Positions 31,407 to 38,352 of a stretch of DNA of 64,000 nucleotides are shown here, piece after piece. Every line of letters begins with the position of its first letter. The stretch's first letter is position 1. Source of the stretch: Salinicoccus sp. YB14-2 (GTDB lineage Bacteria > Bacillota > Bacilli > Staphylococcales > Salinicoccaceae); assembly GCF_001265075.1 (NCBI RefSeq), contig NZ_LFKO01000002.1:722592-786591 (forward strand), written 5' to 3'. The notes under the pieces were generated by a model, which saw only the letters and a list, made by a program, of their open reading frames with translations, was not told the DNA's origin and made no database searches. The translations under genes were made by a program, and so were the position numbers.

Positions 31407-31971
31407 TATTATCACCCTCATTTGAATAGTACATTTCAAATTGTCCTTTAAAAATCAATCTGCCCTCCACCTTGGATTCGACCGTAATGGATGCATTGTT
31501 ATTATCCATATTGTTTACAACCGCCTTCGATATGACTTTGTCATGTAATTTCGCCTGTCTTTTAAATTCGATGTCGGCACTTTTGGTTAAAGCAAGCGGT
31601 TCATTGATGACTGCAACACATAATGAATTGGCCTGTGCGAATAAAAAATGGCCTCTGGCAATTTGGTTTCTCTCAAATACATGTCCTTCTTCAATGATGA
31701 ATAAACTTAATGCCTGTGAATTTAATTCAATATCAATAATTTCACCGGTGACTTCTTGCAGCGACAGACTTTTAATTTTGTCCACTTCTTCAGTCGCCAC
31801 ATTTTTAATGCGCGCCCTGAGCTCAGGAATGGCGAGCTCGAGCCTGTCCAGCCGGATGGTCTGAATGCTGACGCCGAAAATCTCTGCAAGCTTCTCATCA
31901 GTCAGGAATGGGTCGTCGTTGATTCTCTCAAGCAATATTTCCTGCCGTTCACTTTTTTTATATTTAGCCAT
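31399..31971 (-). CDS. fapR: Fatty acid and phospholipid biosynthesis regulator FapR
   Basis: Repressor of lipid synthesis genes, released by malonyl-CoA. N-terminal DeoR-type helix-turn-helix: SERQEILLERINDDPFLTDEKLAEIFGVSIQTIRLDRLEL near residues 7-46. The C-terminal hot-dog effector domain includes ARGHFLFAQANSLCVAVIN. 190 residues. A matching operator lies immediately upstream, indicating autoregulation of the fapR-plsX-fabD-fabG-acpP operon. Confidence 0.96.
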   Translation of the reverse strand: MAKYKKSERQEILLERINDDPFLTDEKLAEIFGVSIQTIRLDRLELAIPELRARIKNVATEEVDKIKSLSLQEVTGEIIDIELNSQALSLFIIEEGHVFERNQIARGHFLFAQANSLCVAVINEPLALTKSADIEFKRQAKLHDKVISKAVVNNMDNNNASITVESKVEGRLIFKGQFEMYYSNEGDNNG

Positions 31972-31983
31972 ATTAATACCTCA

Positions 31984-32002
31984 TTTAGTAGTTGGTACTA
32001 AA
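31984..32002. promoter_or_regulatory. FapR operator
   Basis: Inverted repeat TTTAGTA-GTTGG-TACTAAA, agreeing with the known FapR site (TTAGTA-N5-TACTAA type). It lies between the -10 box and the fapR ATG, over the expected transcription start, as in B. subtilis fapR. Confidence 0.8.
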
Positions 32003-32005
32003 ATC

Positions 32006-32034
32006 AGTATATATAAGTATATTTAGGATTTCAA
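32006..32034 (-). promoter_or_regulatory. Promoter of the fapR-plsX-fabD-fabG-acpP operon
   Basis: Minus-strand TTGAAA (32029-32034), 17-base spacer, TATACT (32006-32011), followed directly by the FapR operator. Confidence 0.75.
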
Positions 32035-32060
32035 ATGATTTTATATGTTTTATAGAAAAT

Positions 32061-32092
32061 AAAAAGAGTACTCCCATTTCTGAAAGTACTCT
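32061..32092 (-). terminator. Intrinsic terminator after the lipoate ligase gene
   Basis: Stem AGAGTACT (32065-32072) / AGTACTCT (32085-32092) around a 12-base loop, with an A-rich left side giving a U tract. It closes the ADP-ribosylation operon before the fapR promoter. Confidence 0.75.
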
Positions 32093-32104
32093 CCTGTGTA
32101 TGAT

Positions 32105-33127
32105 TTAACTTAATATCAGATTGACAAGTTCACGGGGTTCGATCTTACCGAAATAATGGCTGAGGTCCAGTGTCTCAAGCACCGACTCAAGCTCACTTCT
32201 TTCAACGCGTATGCCAATCAGCGCATCTTCAACATCTTTGATGTCGCCCTGGCCGAAAAAGTCGCCGAAAATCGAACAGCTGCGGATTTTACCTGCTTTT
32301 ATATCCAGGGACACTTCTACAGTGCCCGGCGTGAGGCGCGCATCCCGGTTATAGGAATACTGCGGTGACTTCCCGTAATTCCAGTCCCAGTTTTTATACT
32401 TCTCCTCGACAAGTTTATCGATCGCCTGCCAGTCTGCGCCGGTGAGTTCATAACGTTTTGCCTCATCCATATCTTTCAGGCTGAGCAGTTCTTTAATCAT
32501 CAGATCTTTGAATTCCGGTGTCGTCACATCTTTATATTCCGGCGCCAGATGTTCACGGATCGTCGTGACACGGGAGCGGATGGACTTTATTCCTTTGGAT
32601 TCGATCTTTTTTCGGTTTGGATTCAGTCCTTGGACCATCGCTTCCGGGTTGATGTCGAGGAGCAGTGAGAATCCGCCGTAAACGCGGCCCTTCGTCAGCG
32701 TCATCGCCGCACCGGACACTTTCTTTCCGTCGATGACGAGATCATTTCTGCCGCTCTGCTCGATATTTTTCACACCCAGATTTTTTAGCGCCCGGATGAC
32801 CGGTTCGTACATTTTTTTATAGTCACCGTATACACCGCTGTCCTCGGAAACTAAAAAGCAGATGTTCACTGCGCCGTCATCGACAAGAATTGCACCGCCG
32901 CCCGTTTCTCTTCTCATCAGTATGATGCCATTGTCATCCAGGTAGTCCTGGTTCACTTCAGCTGCTGCGTTTTGGAATCTGCCGATTTCAAGCTTCGGGT
33001 CACAGTAATATGGGAAAATAATGCCGTCATCCAGAAATATATTTTGCTGGACATGCACCTGCAGTGCAGTTGCGTAGGCACCGTCAGTAATATATTCACC
33101 ATTTCTGTATGGTTCGATCAGATACAT
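32105..33127 (-). CDS. lplA2: Lipoate-protein ligase A-like enzyme (LplA2 type)
   Basis: Expected to attach lipoate to a lysine of the neighbouring GcvH-like protein. The ligase domain shows PKLEIGRFQNAAAEVN, then LMRRETGGGAILVDDGAVN near residues 70-88 and GRNDLVIDGKKVSGAAMTLTKGRVYGGFSLLLDIN. The C-terminal accessory domain has GTVEVSLDIKAGKIRSCSIFGDF near residues 270-295. 340 residues. Last gene of the minus-strand island, 14 bases after the sirtuin. In other Firmicutes this second ligase lipoylates GcvH-L specifically; that specificity is inferred here from linkage. The symbol follows published use for linked homologues. Confidence 0.9.
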   Translation of the reverse strand: MYLIEPYRNGEYITDGAYATALQVHVQQNIFLDDGIIFPYYCDPKLEIGRFQNAAAEVNQDYLDDNGIILMRRETGGGAILVDDGAVNICFLVSEDSGVYGDYKKMYEPVIRALKNLGVKNIEQSGRNDLVIDGKKVSGAAMTLTKGRVYGGFSLLLDINPEAMVQGLNPNRKKIESKGIKSIRSRVTTIREHLAPEYKDVTTPEFKDLMIKELLSLKDMDEAKRYELTGADWQAIDKLVEEKYKNWDWNYGKSPQYSYNRDARLTPGTVEVSLDIKAGKIRSCSIFGDFFGQGDIKDVEDALIGIRVERSELESVLETLDLSHYFGKIEPRELVNLILS

Positions 33128-33141
33128 TCAGATCATCCTTC

Positions 33142-34014
33142 TTATGTTAATTGTTTTTGTGCATTTAAAATATTTTTTTGGATATCCCCGGTCAGGGCCA
33201 CTGTCTTTGGCCTGACAGCTTTCGGCGTCCTGTAGGATTTCTGGTTCATCGGCACGTAAAGTGCATTCTCGTTGCTGCGGGTCATTCTCCAGAACGGGTG
33301 CTTGATGAACTGGGGCGTCGTATAGCCGACGCCGATTTCCAGATAGAGTACTTTGCCCGTGCTGTTTTCTTCGAGAAAGACATTGTATTTCTCGCGGTCC
33401 GCCTCGAAATCTTCATCTTCGACCATCCCTTTGTCCGCTGTACGCTTATTGACTTCCATCGGTGCATCACATTTCGGACAGTAAGGAATGAGTTCCCTTG
33501 GAATTTCCATACCTTCCTGCGCCTTTACCATTTCACGGATCTGATCGTCGTGGCGGTAAGTCTGCTGATGACAGAAGTTGGAGCACTGCCACAGTATATA
33601 TTCTCCCTGATAATAAAATACTTTATCCATATCATAATCCGCCGCATAAAAAGCGTTGTCCGCATTGGTTGTTATGACGTGGTATTTCTTGCCCTCGAGC
33701 ATTTTTCTGAGGGCGATATATCCTTCCCCAGCCGGCTGATCCAAGTAATTCAACTCTGCAAAACGGCTCTGGAATGCCCAGTACTCCTGCCTTGAAGGAA
33801 ATTCAAACAGACTCGCCTGCAGCATATCGAACCAGTTGTACTTTTCGATGAAATCCGGAAAATTCTTTTTGAACCGGTCGCCGATATATGTGAACCCGTC
33901 TGCTGCAGACATGCCGGCACCGATTCCGACCACTACCGCATCCGCTTCATCAATCAGACCGGCAAGCAGTCTGCTTTCATCATTTTCTGTTTCTAACGTC
34001 TTCCACGTATTCAT
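33142..34014 (-). CDS. sirTM: Class M sirtuin, protein ADP-ribosyltransferase (SirTM)
   Basis: Homologue of SirTM, which uses NAD+ to ADP-ribosylate lipoylated GcvH-L. The Rossmann NAD site is VVVGIGAGMSAADGF near residues 27-41, and TTNADNAF holds the conserved Asn at 117. The general-base His of ordinary sirtuins is replaced by Gln136 in FYYQGEY, a SirTM hallmark linked to loss of deacylase and gain of transferase activity. Zinc ligands are Cys144, Cys148, Cys179 and Cys182. 290 residues. It lies 16 bases after the macrodomain gene, which encodes the likely reversing enzyme. Confidence 0.93.
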   Translation of the reverse strand: MNTWKTLETENDESRLLAGLIDEADAVVVGIGAGMSAADGFTYIGDRFKKNFPDFIEKYNWFDMLQASLFEFPSRQEYWAFQSRFAELNYLDQPAGEGYIALRKMLEGKKYHVITTNADNAFYAADYDMDKVFYYQGEYILWQCSNFCHQQTYRHDDQIREMVKAQEGMEIPRELIPYCPKCDAPMEVNKRTADKGMVEDEDFEADREKYNVFLEENSTGKVLYLEIGVGYTTPQFIKHPFWRMTRSNENALYVPMNQKSYRTPKAVRPKTVALTGDIQKNILNAQKQLT

Positions 34015-34030
34015 AGAGCTACGACCTTCC

Positions 34031-34804
34031 TTAAGTTAGATGTTTCCTGTAAATATTAAGATCCTCATCATCAAATACATTGAAGATGACTTCGAGTTCA
34101 GAATTGGTATTGTTCATATATTCCTTGACCGTCTGCACCGCGATTTTTGCCGCCGCTTCTTTCGGGAAACCGAAGACGCCTGTCGATATGCTGCAAAATG
34201 CGATATTTGACAGACTTTCCCGGTCGGCAACCTTCAGACAGCTCATATAACATTTTTTGAGAAGTTCTTCCTTCATCGGCGATACTTTGCCGTCCTTAAC
34301 ATACGGCCCGACAGTATGCAGGACATGATCTGCCGGCAAATTGTAGCCGGACGTGATTTTCGCCCTGCCGACCGCTTCTTTTCTGCCTTGTGCTTCCATT
34401 ATCTTTGCACATTCCAGACGCAGTGACACGCCCGCTTTTGTATGGATGATATTATCGATGCAGTCATGGTTCGGTATGAGACAGCCGAGCATATCCGGAT
34501 TCGCAGCATTGACGATGGCATCCGCCTTAAGCGTCGTAATATCCCCCTGCCATAAGTAGAGTCTCTCTGTAACCGGCGTTAGTGATCCGGCATCTGTCAA
34601 ATCTTCACCATTATACTCTTTCAAAAAAGCATCCTGGATTTCAATGAAATCCACTGTGACGGCCTCCGCCGGACGTTCGTTGGCAAGACCCCGGAACACT
34701 TCAAAAGCCTCATCAAAATTTTCAGGCACTGCTTCTGTCATATTCTTTTCCTTTTGCATATATGAAATTAAATAGCCCAGTCTTTCATGTTGGGACATGG
34801 ACAT
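34031..34804 (-). CDS. Zinc-dependent macrodomain protein, ADP-ribosyl hydrolase
   Basis: Predicted to remove the ADP-ribose placed on GcvH-L by SirTM. A helical N-terminal region of about 80 residues precedes the macrodomain, which has LWQGDITTLKADAIVNAANPDM near residues 84-105. The zinc-macro signature GCLIPNHDCIDN follows, with Cys108, His113 and Cys115 as probable ligands. The diphosphate loop SISTGVFGFP is near 205-214. I chose the ATG at 34804, six bases from GGGTG; the frame is open three codons further. 257 residues. In published systems this gene is always linked to sirTM. Confidence 0.92.
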   Translation of the reverse strand: MSMSQHERLGYLISYMQKEKNMTEAVPENFDEAFEVFRGLANERPAEAVTVDFIEIQDAFLKEYNGEDLTDAGSLTPVTERLYLWQGDITTLKADAIVNAANPDMLGCLIPNHDCIDNIIHTKAGVSLRLECAKIMEAQGRKEAVGRAKITSGYNLPADHVLHTVGPYVKDGKVSPMKEELLKKCYMSCLKVADRESLSNIAFCSISTGVFGFPKEAAAKIAVQTVKEYMNNTNSELEVIFNVFDDEDLNIYRKHLT

Positions 34805-34888
34805 GATCATCACCCGATTCCTAAAAAATAAGCTTACATTCTATGCCGTGACATATGAATGCAAGCTAAAATTAAAATTGACTGACAC

Positions 34889-35221
34889 TTATACATTTTC
34901 AAGTGCATTAAAATCAGCTTCATCAACGCCTGTCAACTTTACAACCCAGCTTTCTGCCGGGTCTGCAGAGTTCAACAGTTCCGGTGAATCTTCAGCTTTT
35001 TCATTAATTGCAACGATCTCTCCCTCAAGCGGAGTTGTTAAATCCAACACTGTCTTTGAACCTTCAAGCTCAAGAAGCGAGTCATCTTTTGCCACGGTTT
35101 TATTTTCCGTGAATTCGACAAATCCGACCGTCCCCACATCGTCCTGGAGTTCCGGTGTCATTATCAGTGTGTATTCCTCGCCATTCTTTTCAACCCATAA
35201 ATAGTTCGCCAATTTTTTCAT
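34889..35221 (-). CDS. gcvH-L: GcvH-like lipoyl carrier protein (GcvH-L)
   Basis: Lipoyl-domain protein and target of reversible ADP-ribosylation in the SirTM system. The 110 residues form one biotinyl/lipoyl domain with the carrier lysine predicted at 56 (LLELEGSKTVLDLTTPLEGEI). This differs from the canonical GcvH motif ESVKAASD. No glycine cleavage genes are nearby, so it is not the ordinary H protein. I chose the ATG at 35221 (MKKLANYLWVEK) after AGGATTAG; the frame runs upstream into the LLM gene. 84 bases separate it from the macrodomain gene. Confidence 0.9.
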   Translation of the reverse strand: MKKLANYLWVEKNGEEYTLIMTPELQDDVGTVGFVEFTENKTVAKDDSLLELEGSKTVLDLTTPLEGEIVAINEKAEDSPELLNSADPAESWVVKLTGVDEADFNALENV

Positions 35222-35243
35222 TCTAATCCTACTTTCTGCATTT

Positions 35244-36254
35244 TTATATTTTAAATTGTGAAGCGATCGCTTCAAGTGCACGCTGCCTGTTTTCTGCACC
35301 GGGGATGAGCGGGATGAGCATCAGTTCATCTGCGCCGAACGTCTCTGTAATCGACGTGAGCTGTGCTTTGACGCTTTCTTTATCCCCGACGATCATGCGC
35401 GTGCGGTTGTTTTGAATATTTTTTCTGTCCGTTTCAGTATAAGGATAATTTTCAGCAGTTTCAACTGAAGGCATCCGGTCGAATTCACTGAAATTATCTT
35501 TTCCGAGCAGCCAAAGGTCGAGCGCCCGTGCAAGCGCATCCGCTTCTTCCTCGGTATCCGCTGCGACAACAAACGGCGCAACCATGACCGTCGGTGCTTT
35601 CATGACGGCTGACGGCTTGAAATTTTCCCTGTAAACACGGATTGCCTCCTGTCCGATTTCAGTCTTGTCTTCTGAAGCATAGGGGAACAGGCCGAATGTA
35701 TAACCGGTGCCCTGGCGTGCGGCAGTTTCCGCCGAGCGGACACTGGTGCTCAACATCCACATTTCCGGATTACCCGGGCCCGCCGGGTTTGCCATGAGAT
35801 CGTTATACCGGTGTTCGGGATCATCCGTGTTGGTGACATATTTGATGATGTCACTGATATTATCTTCATAGCGCTGTTTTCTGCGGCGCGTTTCATTCAT
35901 CGCCCGGTTGACGATTTTCGTCCCGATCGTGTTGCCGACCCCGAGATCCACCCTGCCGGGATATAACGTCTCCAGCATTCTGAAATTTTCTGCAGTTTTC
36001 AACGGGCTGTAATGCGGAATCATCACGCCGCCTGAACCGAGCCGTATTGATTCTGTCTTCCCGAGCAGGTGCATCATCAGCATTTCAGGGCTGCTGCTTG
36101 CAAAGGCACTGACATCATGATGCTCTGCCATCCAGAATCTATGGTAGCCCAAATGTTCCGCCTTTTTGCAAAGTTCCACCGTTTCCCGAATCGCTTCTTC
36201 TGGTGTTCTGCCCTCATCCACTACTGCATAATCAAGTACATTAAGTTTGACCAT
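35244..36254 (-). CDS. LLM-class flavin-dependent oxidoreductase
   Basis: Luciferase-like flavin (FMN) oxidoreductase of the MsnO8 type. Features are LNVLDYAVVDEGRTPEEAIRETVELCKKAEHLGYHRFWMAEHHD (residues 4-47), IRLGSGGVMIPHYSPLKTAENFRMLETLYPGRVDLGVG (70-108) and GDKESVKAQL near the end. 336 residues. First gene of the minus-strand island behind a strong promoter. Such genes are commonly part of SirTM operons and are thought to act in redox defence; the substrate is unknown. Confidence 0.9.
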   Translation of the reverse strand: MVKLNVLDYAVVDEGRTPEEAIRETVELCKKAEHLGYHRFWMAEHHDVSAFASSSPEMLMMHLLGKTESIRLGSGGVMIPHYSPLKTAENFRMLETLYPGRVDLGVGNTIGTKIVNRAMNETRRRKQRYEDNISDIIKYVTNTDDPEHRYNDLMANPAGPGNPEMWMLSTSVRSAETAARQGTGYTFGLFPYASEDKTEIGQEAIRVYRENFKPSAVMKAPTVMVAPFVVAADTEEEADALARALDLWLLGKDNFSEFDRMPSVETAENYPYTETDRKNIQNNRTRMIVGDKESVKAQLTSITETFGADELMLIPLIPGAENRQRALEAIASQFKI

Positions 36255-36298
36255 TCACACAAATCCTTTGGCATTCAATGCAAATATTTAACATACTT

Positions 36299-36327
36299 AT
36301 TATAGCTTCCTTAAAATTCACCGTCAA
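36299..36327 (-). promoter_or_regulatory. Strong promoter of the ADP-ribosylation operon
   Basis: Minus-strand TTGACG (36322-36327), 17-base spacer, perfect TATAAT (36299-36304). It drives the LLM gene and the four genes after it. Only about 20 bases separate its -35 from that of the divergent promoter, so a shared regulator is possible. Confidence 0.75.
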
Positions 36328-36347
36328 TGGTATGCACTTCTCATTCA

Positions 36348-36376
36348 TTGACACAAAAGCATTCTATTGCTAATTT
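36348..36376 (+). promoter_or_regulatory. Promoter of the OYE-like gene
   Basis: Perfect TTGACA (36348-36353), 17-base spacer, TAATTT (36371-36376), back to back with the promoter of the LLM operon. The leader is about 40 bases. Confidence 0.6.
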
Positions 36377-36421
36377 TAAAGTAATGAATTTTGTCAGGAA
36401 ACTGATTAAAGGAGCTAGGAA

Positions 36422-37609
36422 ATGAACAATAAATATGCACCATTATTCGAACCTTTAAAGTTAAAGAATGGAATTGAGCTGGACAACCGCTTCGTCCTCT
36501 CGCCGATGATCACGAACTCTTCCACGGCAGATGGACACGTGACGGAAGAAGATGAGCTCTACCACGCGCGCCGTTCAGATTCTGCACCGATCCAGGTGAC
36601 GGGCGCAGCGTATATCGAACCATACGGCCAGCTTTTCGAGTACGGGTTCAGTGTGAGTGACGACCGGACGATCCCGGGCCTTAAAAAACTTGCGGATGCG
36701 ATGAAAAAAGACGGTTCCAAAGCGATACTGCAGCTGACGCATGCCGGACGTTTTTCAAATCAGGCAATACTCGATCTCGGTGTCGTCTACGGACCAAGCT
36801 TCATGGAACTGAACGTGCCGGTCAAACATCAGGTGCTGCCGATGTCAAAACGTAAAATAGATTCTGTGGTTAGACAATACGCCGATGCTGCGAGACGTGC
36901 AATCAAAGCCGGATTCGACGGTGTGGAAGTTTCTGCGGCACAGCGTCTCTTGATCCAGACGTTCTTTTCCAAGTTTTCAAATCAGCGTGAAGATGAGTAC
37001 GGTGCGGATACACTTGAAAACAGATCCCGTTTCGGTCTTGAAGTGATTCGGTCAGTGAGTGATGTCATCAAAGAAGAAGCGCCGGAAGATTTCATCTTCG
37101 GTTTCAGAGGCACACCGGAAGAAACACGCGGCAGTGAAATCGGCTATACCGTAGATGAATTTCTTGAATTTATTGACCGTACGGAAGAAATTGCAGATAT
37201 CCACTATCTCGCTATCGCCAGCTGGGGCAGAAACATTTATCAGAACGAAGTGCGTGCTGAAGGGCCGAATAAAGGGCGGCTCGTCAATGAAGTCGTCTAC
37301 GAGCATGTCAAAGGAAGAATTCCAATGATGGCCACAGGCGGCGTCAACAGCCCCGATAAGGCACTTGAAGCCCTCGATTACGCCGATATGGTCGGTGCCT
37401 CCAGCCCGTTCATTACAGAACCCGACTTTGTGAACAAGCTTGAGGCAGGCCGTGAAGACGAAATCGACCTCCAGTTCACCATCGATGAACTGGATGACCT
37501 GAAAATACCGAAAGCGGCATTCAAGGATATCGTCCGTATGATGGATTACGGTGAAGGACTGCCAAAAGAAACGAGAGATGAGCTGAGACAGCTTGCGGAA
37601 GAAAAATAG
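36422..37609 (+). CDS. Old-Yellow-Enzyme-like NADH:flavin oxidoreductase, altered active site
   Basis: FMN-binding TIM-barrel protein of the OYE/NADH oxidase family. It begins with PLFEPLKLKNGIELDNRFVLSPM, then QLTHAGRFS near 104-112, SNQREDEYGADTLENRSRF near 186-204 and ATGGV near the end. Typical members carry a His pair in HGAHGYLIHQF; here the same place reads SAAQRLLIQTF (residues 171-181), so both histidines are missing. 395 residues. The start ATG follows AAAGGAG. It is divergent from the LLM-sirtuin operon, whereas homologues in other Firmicutes are, as I recall, often in the same operon. Its base composition looks slightly more G+C rich than its neighbours. Confidence 0.88.
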   Translation: MNNKYAPLFEPLKLKNGIELDNRFVLSPMITNSSTADGHVTEEDELYHARRSDSAPIQVTGAAYIEPYGQLFEYGFSVSDDRTIPGLKKLADAMKKDGSKAILQLTHAGRFSNQAILDLGVVYGPSFMELNVPVKHQVLPMSKRKIDSVVRQYADAARRAIKAGFDGVEVSAAQRLLIQTFFSKFSNQREDEYGADTLENRSRFGLEVIRSVSDVIKEEAPEDFIFGFRGTPEETRGSEIGYTVDEFLEFIDRTEEIADIHYLAIASWGRNIYQNEVRAEGPNKGRLVNEVVYEHVKGRIPMMATGGVNSPDKALEALDYADMVGASSPFITEPDFVNKLEAGREDEIDLQFTIDELDDLKIPKAAFKDIVRMMDYGEGLPKETRDELRQLAEEK

Positions 37610-37624
37610 AATGAATAAAAACAA

Positions 37625-37664
37625 CCCCGATTCCACGTGAGATGCACTCAACATGGAATCGGGG
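37625..37664. terminator. Bidirectional terminator between the OYE gene and srtA
   Basis: Eleven-pair stem CCCCGATTCCA (37625-37635) / TGGAATCGGGG (37654-37664) around an 18-base loop, with A-rich sequence on the left and CTGTTTTATTTT on the right. It serves the convergent OYE and recG-srtA transcripts. Confidence 0.85.
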
Positions 37665-37683
37665 CTGTTTTATTTTGTTGGAA

Positions 37684-38352
37684 CTATTCTATGATTTTCG
37701 CCTTGACGATCATTCTTTCTTCGAACAGCAACGTATCCGAGTTATATGAATCACATGTGATCAATGTCAGTTCCTGCGGAATATCACCGTTCTGGTCCAT
37801 CACTTCGACCTGGGAGGGGTCCACATTGAAAATATCAGTAATTTCATATTCCCTGACGTCCTCTCTCGTCACCAGTTCTATCGTATCACCGATTTCTGCT
37901 CTGTCCAGATAATTGAAGCGTATACCCGCCCCTTCTACACGGTGGCCGGAAATCGGTATATTCTGCATATCCAGATGGTCATCTTCATGGACGAAAGAAA
38001 TGCCGTTGCGCATTTTCGCCTCCGTCACAGGACCGTAATACAGAGGCTCACTGATATCCGCGCTGTCGATATTCAATACACCGGCCATATCGTCACTGAT
38101 ATTGATCCCCCTTGTATCGAGGTTATCGTCCGCTTCCTCTGCCGCTTCTGTGTTTGCTGAAGTGTCCGGCTCAATGCCGGTGATGAAACTTTCGACCGAG
38201 TTGACATCCACTTCTTCATCACCGTTTTGAAATGCTTCGATGACACGGTCGTTGACCCTGTCGGTGAAATGCTCCCGTATATCCTGCCAGAAAAATAACA
38301 CGACTGCTGCTGCAATCAGCAGCACACCGGCCAATCTCATGATTATTCTCAT
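37684..38352 (-). CDS. srtA: Class A sortase
   Basis: Membrane-anchored transpeptidase that links LPXTG-type surface proteins to peptidoglycan. A signal anchor lies at residues 6-23, followed by an acidic linker (EAAEEADDNLD). The sortase fold has the catalytic set His137 (ISGHRV), Cys200 (TLITCDSY) and Arg213 (FEERMIV). 222 residues. The ATG at 38352 directly abuts the recG stop and has GGGAGG at a good distance, inside recG. No LPXTG substrate gene is present in the window. Class A is favoured by the TLITC sequence and N-terminal anchor. Confidence 0.93.
   Translation of the reverse strand: MRIIMRLAGVLLIAAAVVLFFWQDIREHFTDRVNDRVIEAFQNGDEEVDVNSVESFITGIEPDTSANTEAAEEADDNLDTRGINISDDMAGVLNIDSADISEPLYYGPVTEAKMRNGISFVHEDDHLDMQNIPISGHRVEGAGIRFNYLDRAEIGDTIELVTREDVREYEITDIFNVDPSQVEVMDQNGDIPQELTLITCDSYNSDTLLFEERMIVKAKIIE

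Noticed and set aside
33178-33795. Plus-strand open frame of 205 codons opposite sirTM
   Set aside because: Complement of the sirtuin coding sequence; no start signals or domain.
34889-35221. GcvH-L considered as the glycine cleavage H protein
   Set aside because: The lysine motif differs (EGSKTVLD instead of ESVKAASD), no gcvT or gcvP is adjacent, and linkage to SirTM and the macrodomain identifies the GcvH-L type.
37052-37654. Minus-strand open frame of 200 codons opposite the OYE-like gene
   Set aside because: Antisense to a gene with clear family motifs and a good start; includes the bidirectional terminator region.
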